In this document: piece after piece, positions 20,441 to 33,059 of the stretch
Layout of the letters: the number at the start of each line of letters is the position of its first letter
Position numbering within the stretch: the stretch's first letter is position 1
Assembly (NCBI GenBank): GCA_936440205.1
Contig: OW387150.1
Coordinates: forward strand, 15,102,152 to 15,166,151
Source: Lepidonotus clava
Lineage: Eukaryota > Annelida > Polychaeta > Phyllodocida > Polynoidae
Direction of reading: 5' to 3'
Length of the DNA stretch: 64,000 nt
The notes under the pieces: generated by a model
Database searches by the model: none
The model's input: the letters and a program-made list of their open reading frames with translations, nothing else
Told to the model about the DNA's origin: nothing
Translations under genes and position numbers: made by a program

Positions 20441-22690
20441 CTAGACAGAAAACGAGTCCCGCATGCAGCAATGTACTATAATAGAAGTAGAACTGTAGTT
20501 GTCAATATAATTATCAACTTGACTTCAATCATATTCCCTACCCACCATTCGTTTTCAATAACAACCCTACGTAGATCAACACCTCACAGTACCTTGACTC
20601 CAATCAAACTATGACCAATTAATGTTTCCAACAATGCTCCATCAAACAACTTACAATTGACATCAAGGACACGCTCGACCCATTTGCATTTTTTAGTACC
20701 GACCAACATAGAACACCAATCATTTTGTATGAACTTGAAGTCCCATATTTATAGAGGTTCTACAGACTGTGCAACAGTGGATATAATAGTTTATGTCTGT
20801 CCTTTTTGCCAAATTACACATGGTCCTGGTTATAATGATATTTATAATTATAGCATTGTTATTGTCACGTGTAAGCTTATTTGGCCAGTGAGACTGACAC
20901 CAAAACGCATAGAATTACATAATATAGATCATATAACCACCTACTTTTTTTATTACAATCTACCGATAAGAAAATATTAAGAAGTATTTAGACCTAATCT
21001 TTATTATCAAAGAGTAAATCAAATAACAATATGGCTGCCACTCGCCGCCCACCAATATGACCCTTATCTGCACAATGTATATATATAGCTCCCGGTGATT
21101 ATGACCATATTCATGGAGGTCCCAGTGGTAAAAGGACGACCCGAGGAGGCTACAGGACCCAGGTGCAGGAGGAGGTCGTCCTGAGCTGCTCATTCTGCTC
21201 CCATGAGCATATTGGATCTGCTCCTCTGACCCAGATTGGTGAGATGGCTGGACGCAGAGCTCAGCCAGGTCGGCTACGACTGAGATTTCTCCCATCACGG
21301 AAAGCTGATTTACTGTATACTAACTGCCTGCAGGTTAATTTGGACCAGTTTTCTCGAAAAGGGCATATGGAAGACTGTAGGAAATTAACAAGTATTTGTT
21401 CTGAATCTATTTTGAGTAGATTTTCAAACCAATTTAACGAATTATAGATAGGTACAGATACAAACTGAAGGAAGACTTAATACTAGTTCTCCACATTTTG
21501 AACCACAAATAATGCAGTCATCTAAGAAGATGTGTTATATTGACGTTTTGTGACTTGTCGATATATTTCCGACACGCATCTTGATCTAGAATAGTCTGCA
21601 TATAAATTATAGAGAATATGCTATCCAGATTAAGAATGTATTAAGTACATAGCCTGCTTTTTTTCTAATAATTATGGCACCTTCAGACATGATTGACAAT
21701 ACTCACGAATACCAAAACATCTTACTGCTTATTTATGTTATACTTTTCGTGACCAAAAATGCATCTGTTTTTCCTTTTAAAAATAACAATATAGTATTCT
21801 ACTTCACCACTGCCTGATCAGCCGCTGAAATCTTAAAGATATCATTCAATTCCATTTGGGAACCGGCTTCTGACTCCATATCCAATACGTTTGACTTAAT
21901 GTAAATACGATGCAGCTCTGAGGCCGAACCTTGCTCAAGAAAACATGGAAAAGTGAAGTATTTTGGTGATGGTTTGAACTGAGTTTTTTTGTTTTTGCTG
22001 CCAACCTCAAAGAAAGTTTCGTTTGCCTTGTGTCCTGGCCAGTCAAAGAAAGGTCAACAGAGATCGATTATGGTGTTTGGCATCATGAGGCCTTTCCCTT
22101 TAAACCTGCAAGAGGCCAAGTCACATGGTGCAGAAAATAATAAGGCGTTTCTGTCGTCGGCCGTCTAACGTATGGACTCCAAGAGATTAAAAGGCGAAGT
22201 TTCCTTAATCAAATCCATCTTAATGCCTTTGAAATTAGATAACAATGCAGAGAGTATTTTAGTGTCTCGGAAATTATGAATGAGCGAAGAAGTCGTTTCT
22301 GATTCTTATTCCACAACTGTAAATGTTATCCTCCAATAAGCTTTTAAGTATTCTAGTTTATATTCAATGCAATAGGTCTACAATATTGAAGGTAATTAGT
22401 AAAACGATTTGCACAATACCTGTCCCGGAAAAAAAACACCAGTATAACTGTTACAAAAACAATTCCCCTGTATGTCACTCAAGTTCCTTAATTCAATAAC
22501 TTTTTCCCCAATAAAAAAATCAGATTTCTCCAACCTGTATTTAACGATAAAGAACCCTAAGCAAATCAATAGTAACTGCGCTGGCTGAGGAGCTTTTAAA
22601 TAGAAGACGCGAAGAAAGCTGGACCAAGGACCATCACAAAAGGCATACTCCAAGCAGTGGGCAACAAATGAGCTCTAAGCGACTAAAAGG
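20441..22690. other. Non-coding stretch, weak exon-like block only
   Basis: About 21100-21300 has raised GC and a long plus frame with a minus frame open over the same bases. GGTGAGAT at about 21238 could be a donor. The encoded residues match nothing I know. The rest is AT-rich with no repeats recognised. Confidence 0.3.
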
Positions 22691-22705
22691 TCAGGATGTC
22701 ACAAC

Positions 22706-22850
22706 GAGCCGCTCGGAGCTGCTCGGACCTGCTCGGAGCTTCTCACGGCCGGCTCACGGTCTGTGGACACTGTCCAGTCCCCTTCTGATAATGTGCCTTT
22801 CCAGCATCAGATTGACCCCTGATCTGACCCTTGACCTGACCTGGGGTCAG
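22706..22850. promoter_or_regulatory. Short tandem repeat plus nuclear-receptor half-site cluster
   Basis: A 10-bp unit GCTCGGAGCT is repeated three times at about 22710-22740. At 22813-22849 lie TGACCC, TGACCC, TGACCT, an overlapping TGACCT, and GGGTCA. TGACCC-T-TGACCT (22825-22837) is a DR1 arrangement, the kind bound by HNF4 or RXR heterodimers. It sits in a locally GC-rich block whose open frame is not recognisable. Binding is inferred from motif alone. Confidence 0.35.
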
Positions 22851-22959
22851 AGGACCCCAAGCCCTACAGTGGTGGTGCACCTGCCAACTGTAGACCAGTG
22901 AGTTATGAAAGGGTGAGTGGTAAGATTGGGCATGGACGTTTTTTTTCACTTTCAAACTA

Positions 22960-24810
22960 ACCCTGGCATTAACAAGACCAAGAGTTGGCTTAGAAAAAGA
23001 TTAAACTACTTTAGGATATTCTTAACACAATACTACTAATACTCAACCTATGAACATCTCTAATTTGTAGAAATTATTAGGCTTTTTGAAGAATGTAGGC
23101 ACATATAAATGTATTAATGAATCATCGCTTATTTGAGAAAAAAAACTACTTTAGAACTTAGATAAAATATCCAATGAAATATCCTTTATGTCAAATTAAA
23201 ATGGGAAAATGAATTACTCTGTTACAGACACATGCGATTCATTATTAAAGTAATGTTTCACTGCTCTTCGTTGTGAATGTAAACTTTGTGCTTATTGGTG
23301 AGTTGTATTTATCTCATTAGATAAACGAAACATATTCCCTATGGTACATAGTTAGAGTCTTTATAACTAAGTTTTACAATGAATCAAATTGCATTGCCTT
23401 AAAAAGGTTGGCATTATTCTTGCACTATTTTGCATGTACCCGTTAATTTCTACATGTATCTTACTTATAACAATATACTAAACATAATTCTGACAGATTA
23501 CTGGTGTTATCTCACAATGACCGAGATTACAGAAGATCCATCATCAGGTGAAGGTGTGTACCGCCGATAACACAATGGGACAATGCCTCTCAGTGGGCAG
23601 TACCCATTAGTATCCCCACCCTGTCTCATCAACTTACATTCACCTCTCATACCAATCTCAGAGATTAGCAACAACACATACATCACCTAGCTGGACGTAA
23701 TACACCTACAGGACCCCCTGAGATCATACATAACAGCGAGTGCTAGCCACAGGCGCCGAACCAGTGGTACCACTGGATGAATAAGGATTATAGATCGCCT
23801 TGTTTATTTCTATTTCGAGTGAGAAGTGGGGAAGGTTGAGGGGGGGGGGGTAAGACCCAGGAGTAGCTGTCACCATACACTGGAGGAGATCTATCATCCT
23901 GCCCGGGCCCTATGTACATCCAGGGTCATGCCCCTGGTCCTAATGGATGTTAAAGGGTCCGACCCACCTCCCAACCCTGGAGGGATGAGGGAGAACGTGC
24001 AGGCCGCTTACCCAGGCCCCCCACACCTGCGCCCGCTCCTCCAGTAGCCCTCCAGGGCCCGTCCAGTAGCCCAGGATGGGTGGCCTGTCATGGGAGCTGT
24101 AATTTACACCGATCAGGACCCCCTGGCTGCCAGCAATGGGCCTCACTTAGCCACTCAAAAAGGACTCGGCAGCGGTAGGCCAGACACAGTGGACGTGACA
24201 GTGGCCATGAGCCACCACTTCCACCGTCAAGGTCGTATTCAGACACAAGTTTTCTGGTTTCTGACTACACCGGTAGATGTTAGAAAAAGGCATTGAACAT
24301 TACCATGCTTTTTGTTATTAATCAGGGCTTCAGTATCCCTTTCGAATGATAATTATTATCTATGTAACTTGTAGACAGCCTCATGCACATGATAATGTCG
24401 TCTTTTGAGAGATGTAGAAAAAAGCTAACATTTTATTCCATTCTCACGGACAAGTTTATTTCTGAAAACATAGCATAATTAAAACATTTCTGTTAAACTT
24501 TGAGATATTTTTGTTATCCTAGCAAATCACGTCATGATGTAGACCATAAAGTGACCTAACTGCTAGATTTGGAATCAGATGGGCACGACGAACATTTTAT
24601 TACCATTAATTAAAATTTCCAAAGGATCACAATTACAAGAAACGTACAGTATAGGCCTACTTTGTTAAGAATATTGAATTCCATTAACCGATAAATGGAC
24701 ATGTGCAGTTTATATGTTCGCGTGGTTATCTTTTTATCTTATCTGCTTATTAGAACTGGTTGTCAATTCACTTTCAAATGATAATTGGTCTCTTGCCGAA
24801 TTATTCAAGA
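22960..24810. other. Mixed AT-rich and GC-rich non-coding stretch
   Basis: AT-rich to about 23500. A G run is at about 23840-23850. 23860-24250 is GC-rich; there a minus frame (about 24146 down to 24011) is open and ends at TGG then GTAAGC, a strong donor, but it has no clear acceptor or known domain. I list it as a possible exon only in the findings. Confidence 0.3.
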
Positions 24811-24814
24811 GAAA

Positions 24815-25105
24815 GGGGTTGAGGTGGCCAGCGTTGTTGATGCATTGCTACCACTCGTTGGCATTGTCACTGCAAGCATGGGTTTGAGTCCCATGCAGTG
24901 CAGCATGGATAACAGCATATTTGGATGACCCCTGCACGGAATTATACCTAAATGGTCAAGAGGACTACAGTGGTAGAACATTTAATAAAGTCAATTTAGC
25001 CTGTATAAAAATCCAATAAAAAGGAGAATTATATAAGTAATAAATAAATCATCAAAATTGTCAGTTGTCCTCATGGCCCAGTGGAATATAGGCTTAACCG
25101 TTAAG
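24815..25105 (+). repeat. tRNA-Ser/Leu-derived SINE pieces
   Basis: 24822-24900 resembles a type II tRNA. GAGGTGGCCAGCG fills the A-box side, TTGTCACTGCAAGC fits a long variable arm, and GGGTTTGAGTCCCATGC is a near-perfect B box and T arm. The 5-prime and 3-prime acceptor ends do not pair, so it is a SINE head and not a working tRNA gene. The downstream body is AT-rich. At 25052-25100 a second tRNA-like A-box segment (TCATGGCCCAGTGG) occurs, matching 2140-2200. Confidence 0.5.
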
Positions 25106-26580
25106 AAAAGAATCGCCAATAGGAAAAATCGCCTGTAGGCAAAATCGTGCAGTGGAATGAAATCTTTATCAACATCAGGGCCAAGAAGGCCCCCAACACC
25201 GACGGCTGGTGCTTCCGCTCATCTTTCACAGGGGTGTCCCCTTTCATGGCCTGGTATGAATGCTTTTTGAATTGTTCCAGCGGCAACCAACAACGCCAAT
25301 TGCATTTGTATCTTGTTCTGGCTGTTAAATGCAAGATAGGCACTCATAACCGATACTTTATTTACTTTGTGCAGATCTATATAAATTTTGTTTATTGGCT
25401 TGTTTTTTGTTCTCAATCGCAACATAGAATCTCCAAGTTGCCCCTTGTGAGAATATCTACTTAAGGGAATGTATATGATTTCAAGTAACTAAAGGATTTA
25501 CTTAAAACGTTCGCTGTAAAAGTGTAATCGGAAGAAATATAACTTCACTACACATGCTATATCTCACTTCTCACTGTCAGGTTGCTTTTATTGGAATATA
25601 ACCTTAAAGTCATTAAGAAAGTCTGTTGCGCTGTGTTGTGATATTTCTTAAAATCTCCGTGTAAAACATATGAGTATCTGCAAACTGTTAGACAAGAGCG
25701 TTTCTGCCACATCCTATTTAGAATTCTGCCATGCTGTTTCACACAAGTTTGTAGTCTTATCTGTTCCTAGTTCACATTGTATTTATCTTCAATACTGTGA
25801 TTTAACTCGGGAATGTTCCTACCCTACCTTTCACCAATGAAATATCAAGTAGCAGGTAGAAATCTGAAAGCTAAATCCAATAGTAACCAAACACAGACTT
25901 CTTGATTCTGCTTGAAACTGTCCCAGAGTCTAAATATTTTTTACTGTCAGAGTCCAACTATTCTTTTCCGGCAGAGTAGAACTATTCTTTACTGGCGGAG
26001 TCAAACCAGGCTTGAAACGATCAATTTTCCTTTCTTGCATCAGTCCTGGTTTTAGATTGATCACAAAATGTAGGCCTGCTCGACACTTCAGTCGTTCCAC
26101 CACGGCTGCAAATTCCAACAGGGGAAGAACGAATGAATCTCCTGCGTCGTCATCTCCATGATTAATCGGATTTTGATCCCATGAAAACATCTAAATCGTT
26201 TCCTTTTTCTACATTTCCTTTGGGTACACAATACAACACATTCTCCCCTCTGACTATTTATTCCTCATACATAAGAAAAGCACAAACATTCCAAAGTATT
26301 TTCTGGAAACTCGCCTTGTGGTTGGGTGAATTATTTAGCACTCCCTGACAATAGTGGCAAGTTTTTCCGCGACGAATATAAATATAAAAACAGGCCTTTT
26401 CCTGACAGGCGGGCATGAATTCTTCTCCTCTGACCTTTCGGCTCAAACCTCAATCCTATTCAGCCGTCACACACCTCCTATCGACCGCAGCACAAGTCGA
26501 CCCCCAACGTTACCGATGACAACTATAACGTCATTCATCAGTCTTCTGCATTATTTTTTCTCTTTTTTTTCCAACTCTGT
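25106..26580. other. Mostly AT-rich, one ambiguous exon-like block
   Basis: 25179-25253 is a 75-base GC-rich island open on both strands. It has AG before it and GTATGA after it on plus, and a TACCAG acceptor on minus. No family was recognised. A long polypyrimidine tract builds up at 26550-26580. Confidence 0.3.
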
Positions 26581-26582
26581 AG

Positions 26583-26724
26583 GGCCCTGCCAGTGATCAC
26601 AGCCTGTCCCTATTTATTTTCCATTAGCTCGAAGTGCCGGACCCCAGCCGTGTTCGAAGTGCCTGCAGAGCTGGCTTTATGGGTGCTACTGGAACTTGCT
26701 ATGTTTTTCTCCGAGTCCTGCACT
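26583..26724 (+). CDS. Exon-like open block after a strong acceptor, unrecognised
   Basis: A long T-rich polypyrimidine tract followed by CTGTAG (ending 26582) makes one of the best splice acceptors in the window. One frame stays open for 47 codons (starting ALPVITACPYLFSISSKCRT) to CACT-GTAGGT, a plausible donor with GT at 26725. The residues are hydrophobic in the second half (a possible membrane segment around LALWVLLELAMFF). The direct repeat TCGAAGTGCC occurs twice inside. No homology was recognised, and a second acceptor (CCATTAG) occurs within the block. It may be a real internal exon or chance. Confidence 0.2.
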
Positions 26725-27535
26725 GTAGGTTATTGGAGTTAGTTGAACTGCTCAGGACTTGCTCATCGTTACGTTGAGTAACTCAGTTCAGTTGCATTTT
26801 TCATGTTTCACGTTTAAAGAGTGTATGTCATACACCTCGTTGCATAATGTTTAGCTATTTTTTGTTATGGAACGGCAGGGTTCTGGAATTTCTGAAGGGA
26901 GGGGAGATCAATTGATTAAATTTTTTCACAGAGTGTCTGCAGAATTGGTAACTTAAGTTAAGCTCGAATTATATTCCGTAATATTTTATTGACATGCTGA
27001 AACTGTGTTTGACCGATAAATTCCACAGCGAATGGGTAACACCATTTAGAAAATTGTGCATTTCTACCCTTTACCATGGTTTGGGTTTTAGTTTGCCATA
27101 GCTCCGTCATAATGTTACCCAAAGTTGATGCATTGAGAACTTGGCGGCATTATGAATAAGCTTCAACAGATAACGCGATGTCCTAATGGAACATGTACGA
27201 ATTGCGCTTTTTTCAACCTGGATCATTTTCTGACAGCATGCACTGCTGGTGGGAATGATAACACGTTGTCAGATTATGTGGGAAACCGATAACGACACGT
27301 CACGTCTCAGATTATAGCAAACACGTGCGGAATCTACGGCCTCTTACATAAAATGATAAACTTGAACAGAATTCAGATCGAAGTACGTATGCAGGTTTCG
27401 CTCCAATGACATACAGTGTTCGGATATCAGACTAATTAAAAGAATGAACGCATTGAATTGATCATTGGATATTGCCATTTCAATATTACGTGATTTTCAG
27501 AGTACAGAGTGGGAACCCATTCTGGTCTACCTTAA

Positions 27536-27660
27536 AGGGGAAACCCATGGCGCGATGCAAAGCACTCTAGTCGAATCATATCAAGGCAACGATCAGGAAT
27601 CGTCGAAAACTATTTGAAATCGTCAAGAAAAATCAGAATCTAGTCCCATTGGACAGAGCT
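27536..27660 (+). mobile_element. CCCATTGAGCGA MITE family, truncated copy 4
   Basis: The left end AAGGGGAAACCCATGGCGCG, then CTAGTCGAATCA, matches copies 1-3. The interior GAAATCGTCAAG and GTCCCATTGGACA also fit. No matching right end is visible, so it is truncated or badly decayed. Confidence 0.5.
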
Positions 27661-28001
27661 TTTCTCCTTTTAGAATTGCCTGATTGATGTTCTTTTTGAG
27701 CTATAATAATGTCGATTTTACATTCATTTGATACAACACACACGAACACACAAACACACATGCATATTCATGCCATATACCTATAATAACATACATTATC
27801 AATCATATTATAAATCATATGATAGATGCAAGAAAACACAGCCTAGAAGCACAGCTCGGCATCACCTCTCAGTCTTAAGTCAATGCTACGTAGAATCCTC
27901 CAACCCACTGAAGCCTCTTAAAGGCTATCGGCTCTGCTAGATCCGTCTTCCCTTTTTGTTACCCACATACAATCCCCATCAATAAGCAGACACCATGGCA
28001 T

Positions 28002-28071
28002 GCCGATAAAAACACCAGTCGGCTTGAGAGTGATATTAACCAATGTCATGCCGACAAACATTGAGGTCGGC
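28002..28071. repeat. Tandem pair of short GCCGA..TCGGC hairpins
   Basis: Two 22-bp units, GCCGAT(10)GTCGGC at 28002-28023 and GCCGAC(10)GTCGGC at 28050-28071, are spaced 48 bp apart, each preceded by CATG. Each folds into a 5-6 bp stem with a 10-base loop. Function unknown. Confidence 0.4.
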
Positions 28072-28099
28072 GTCACGCCTGATTGCCTTTGGGTATAAA

Positions 28100-31090
28100 C
28101 GAGTTCATTGTATCATATCCTCCTCCATAGATAGAGGTGACGTGGCAGTATAGGAACAGGGGACGACTGTTGGAGAAGTATTGATTAATGGTGGCTTCAC
28201 ACAAAACAGTGGTTGATGGATATGCCAAGGCAATTGTGGATAAATGGGTATAAATGTATTATGCCCGATTGATGTTTTAATTTAGTGGCTTAATGCTACA
28301 TCCACTGTATTAGAATTGTGGTGTGTCATTATTATTTCTATAGCATTAGGAAATGAAACTGCATGATCATGGCAAACGTACAAGGGATCAAAGATATTAC
28401 ACAGACATATGACACTATATGGTTACTCAATAATTGTATTATTGGGCAACACTACTTGCGTTTAGTTTCATTCTAGTGCAACACCTTTTTCCCAAACAAC
28501 CCCCCCCCCCCAAAGAAACTAGAATAAATTAATAGAACTGACGCATTTTCTGATGAATCAGTAAAATACTTTTGATTCCTCTTTGCCCTCTCATAAGCCT
28601 GACCCCATAAAAGAAATGCGATGCTTTGTACCCAAGTGGGATCTTACATAAAAACATTCACCACCACTAAAAAGTGTAATAGAGAACTGAAAGAATCGTT
28701 TCTTCATAAAAGGCATCGAGCCATCCCCTGGTTAATTAACTGTATTATCTATTGGATTCCCTTAATTAATAAGCTAAACTCATCATATTAGAAGGTGTTA
28801 AGTTTTTTCACCGCAAGGAATGTTATTTTCATAAGGAAGGATTATTAATCTTTTTGCCGTTGCTTTGTGTTAATATAGGAGGGAAAGGCATTAACAAATG
28901 GCGCGGCGTTAAATACTATATTTCTTGCGGAAGTGTAGGCTTATACAAGAATAATGTTTTACCAGACACATACAATAAAAAACAAGATACGGTATGCCGG
29001 TTCCAGTTTTGTGGTATATATCATGCGAACGACTGCAAGCATAATGTCAGTAATGGATTCTAACTGTTTAGTCAAAACCATTCAGCAGCGACACAAAAAT
29101 ATAATCGACATGCGTTATCGAAAATGTTTTTGGAGCATCGATATCCTATTGGATAGCATCCGGAAAATGGCCCTCGGTTATATTCACTCTGTAACGGTTA
29201 TTGCAAATTCCATTTCTCGATACAACCCCCCAGTACTTTGTAATGAGAATGCAATTGTGATAAGACGGTCGGCTTCTCAGAGAGGAACCTAGCCCACTTT
29301 CCTTATAATTATGCACTCTAGCTGTTGCCACCCCTTCCCATCTGTTTGGACATCTTAATTGACTTGTGGAAACGATTATGTGTTTGTCCTAAGGTGGGTG
29401 CCGCCCCTTATTGGTGTTTATTGTGGCCCCTATTGTCCCTTAATAAGGCCTATGGGACGCTGATGGATAATGATGAGCGTCTCCTGCACCTCCAGGCTCC
29501 TCCAGTACCCTACCATCCTAGCCTTACCCCCTGGCCTCGTCTCATCCATATCTCCAGGTGTTTCAATTTGCCTGCCACCTCCCCGTATTGCTTGCATAAT
29601 GCTGGGTGTTTTACATCCACTATAAGCTCTAGTCAAAACACCTTGTTATGATGGAGTTTATACGTTACGGTTACTGCCCTGACCAATTTACTCCAGGTAA
29701 TGAAAAATAACTGTAGTCAAGATATGTATGGAATATACTCGTTATGACAAATAACTGTTCGTATCCGTATTTCATTTTGCACTGTAGTGGTCCTACTCGA
29801 CGCTCAAAAGAGAAGCCCTATTTAAGCAGGCGAATAGCAAAAGAGAAACGAAGAGCAATAATGCCTGATTCTTATCTCTCTGTTAACTGGTTAAATGTAT
29901 GTGAATAATTTCATTTTAATTCTATCTTAGTTTAGTTCTTTGGGTAAGTAACGCCGCCGTACTAATTCCCTTGAATCACGAGACTGGTTTACGAAATTGT
30001 GATAAGGAAATGTCATGGGTCCAAGGTTTTGTTTTGATTATCTATGTCTTTGGTTTAGAATCTATCTATGTATTTGCTTTAGAATACCCCCCCCCCCCCA
30101 TTGAAGACTCCTAGCGTTACCATTATTAAGAGAATGGCATACTAATTCTCATTACATAGCTATTGCGAATTCAGATGAACAGCTTCATCATTTTCAATAA
30201 TTACAAGAACCTCCACTGAAACAAAATTGTATTTTCACAAGAAGAAATAATTTTACGTAACTAAATTATATTGAGAACAACACCAGACAGTACGCTTACA
30301 AGTTACGCATAGTTTATTGACTAAATATAGTAACATCTTTTCTAAACTATTATCTACGTTATATCTTTATAGCGCATCAGTCCTGTCTGAGATGGGCCTT
30401 ATTATCACAGTTGAATAGCATTGTCTTCAGCCGTCATTGCTACTGCAGGAATTCATACGAGCCAGCGCCTCATCAAAGAACGGGGAACAACATTATAAGA
30501 AATACTGAACAAAAGCCGATGCTATTAAATATTGATGGCGAGCTATTCGCGTCAAAAGCATATGCCTGTCCATCATCTGATGTATAGGTTTGCAATGAAG
30601 ATTCCTTTATAGTGGAATCTAAGAGCTTAGGTGTATTTACTTTTGAGTCCTATACTTTTCATGGTATATCCAGTTGTTTGATATTAGATCTTCAGTCCTC
30701 CTGCCACCTCAACTATTGCTAATGCTGAAAAGTATAATCATTTTGGGGAAGTTTATCCACAGATTGACTATTCCGAAAGGTAATAGAAACACTTTCATTT
30801 ATTTTGGGTACCTTAATAAAACAATTAAGGAATGAAGCAAGATGTTTGTGATTACACTTTCATAACCATTTTATTTTCAAACATTGCTAATTACCAAACC
30901 AACTCTTAAATATTGCTTTTAGTATAGACCATTTAACAATATCATCATTATTTACCGGATAGAGGTCGTTATTGATAAATCAGCTACAAATAGGAAATAA
31001 CAAGTAACAACAGTGATTAGTTTGGACATATATAAATATAGTTAATATCTATTTAATCCTCCTATTACAACAAGCTAAAATTTTAAATTG
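28100..31090. other. AT-rich non-coding stretch with C runs
   Basis: No gene was found. Homopolymer C runs occur at 28500-28511 and 30087-30099. The block 29300-29600 is somewhat richer in GC but resembles no known coding sequence. The remainder looks like unique AT-rich DNA. Confidence 0.4.
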
Positions 31091-31166
31091 ACGAAGTGAG
31101 CAGGTCGGTGGTGTGGGAGCAACTGAATAATAACGGTTATGCTCCCAGTTTATATAGTGACTCGCG

Positions 31167-32989
31167 CACTGCACGAAATTTGGAATTTACTTTGTTTTAC
31201 AAATTGCTGAAAGGTCATGGAAATGTTGGTAAAGATTCACTCCTACCCTTTAAGCAACTTTAGCTGTCTTTACAAGAAAATCATAATTAAAGTTTGTCAA
31301 AAGGTCATTAAATAATTGCAGGATGTTTTCCATAGTATTTACATTGCTCAGTAAAGTAAAGTCAACTATTGCATCAGTTTTACTGTGCCACCTAAGAGAC
31401 CATAGTGGAGTCTCGATTCTCGCTGTGGTCTTTACATCATAAACTAAAGGCTACTCAAAAAGAAATTGTATTTAGCTACATTAAGTTTTGTACAAAGTTT
31501 TATATCATAACATTTACTTTTTCAGTAAAGATCATTTTCTGAGCTTTACATTGTTCCTCTAGAGGGCACCACATGCTTATTTGTGTTTTTGCATGTTTTA
31601 TGCATTAATTTACATTCATTTTTACAAATAAAGTGCTATTTCGAGAAAAGTATCGTGATAATGTTTATAATCATAATATTCCACCTTTTAGAAATGGAGT
31701 AATAGATTTAGGTGAACATGATTTTTGAATTGTATCCTAGATCCCTTAGTAATATCATTTCTGCTAGACCTACCAAATATACTAGCACATGCACATGTAC
31801 ATTGACCTTTAGATGTTTTAATGTGCCTATAATCTTCTTTTATCAGATATAGCTTAAATCCAAAAACCATAACATCATTGTGTGGTTGTCAGCAATACCA
31901 CTGGTGAGATGAATATCAATGATTTTTGCCAAAATTAAATAGTAATGGTATCATGTTTACTTTGAGTATTTTTGTGTAAAGCCTAGTAAAGCTATATTTC
32001 ATGACCTTTACATTTTCAGTAAAGATCAGTTTCATAATTTAGATAAAGTCCCATAGGGGGCACCACATACTTATTTCTGCTTTTTAGGAAAAAACGTTTT
32101 TCTAAAAACAGCTATTTCATTTAAAAAATAAATTGCATACAAACCAACACAACCTTGGTTTATAAGAACATATATCAAACAATTAATACATAAAAATTGG
32201 TTAATGAAATGCTAGCAAAAAATAGTTTTACATCAATATTCAGTAATGTGTAGTGAATAAACACCTTTCCTGTCTCAAATGTTGAGTACAGGCTTCCAGC
32301 CACAGGCCTGCTTCCAGTGTAACCACTGCCTATGCAGTCTGTTCTATAAGAACATGGACTGAATCCATCTTGCACCATAGCAAACTTCAATGGATGGGTT
32401 TCATGCACAGAAATTATAATTTTCTGTTGGAAAAAATATTTCCTCACGAATGGAATAAAATTACATTGAGCTTTGCCTTTCAAAGTAAAGTCCTAAAATG
32501 CAGCTTGGGTCCCAAAACCACACTAAACATTTAATAGCATTTACTGGAATTAATAGGAAACTGATGGTTTGTAAATATGCTTAAAGCTGTCTAAAATGTC
32601 TAAATATGTCAGGCTTGTAAAGGTCATGTACATCTAGTATAAAGTAAATCTGCTTAAACCTGATCTACTCAAGCACATTTACTTGTTTTGAAACATCTTT
32701 ACTATGATTTAAAGATGATTAAAGTTAACATTAAAGAAAAGGTCAGTTACCTTTACAAACCTTTATAAAATGATTGTTATGAGCACCTTTATTCATCTTT
32801 AAAAAAAAATGCAAGGAGAGCCATTACACCTTTGATGTGCAATTTAAAGGTCTGTAAAGTTTCACCTTTAAGACCTTTACATTTTCAGGCCAAGTTGAAG
32901 TAAATGTCTGGTAATGGTCCCTAAATATGGTCATTACTGAGATATACTGCAACAGTTCAGGCCTTGTAAATCCCAAAATTCGTGCAGTG
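31167..32989. mobile_element. CACT-ended non-autonomous DNA transposon (1.8 kb)
   Basis: The left end CACTGCACGAAATTTGG, then AATTTAC, and the reversed right end CACTGCACGAATTTTGG, then GATTTAC, form an inverted repeat of about 24 bp. Weaker inverted similarity (GAGCAGGTCGGTGG at 31099 against CACCGCCCTGCTC at about 33040) may extend it outward. The inside lacks coding capacity. It is crowded near both ends with TAAAG/CTTTA motifs, including AAAGGTCA at about 31210, 31300, 32619 and 32738. A segment of about 75 bp at 31511-31585 is repeated at 32004-32080 (TTTCAGTAAAGATCA, then GGGCACCACAT). CACT ends with subterminal repeats resemble EnSpm/CACTA elements. No clear target duplication was found, so the family is inference. 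Confidence 0.65.
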
Positions 32990-33059
32990 GATCGTCAACG
33001 GATCCGCGTAACCACGGTAATGGAAGAGGTTATGTCACCGCCCTGCTCCCAGAAATAAC

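Noticed and set aside
21163-21447. Exon-like GC-raised block
   Set aside because: It is open on both strands with only a weak donor and no convincing acceptor. Residues not recognised.
24822-24900. Functional tRNA-Ser/Leu gene
   Set aside because: The B box is good, but the acceptor ends do not pair and the A box is degenerate. A SINE head explains it better.
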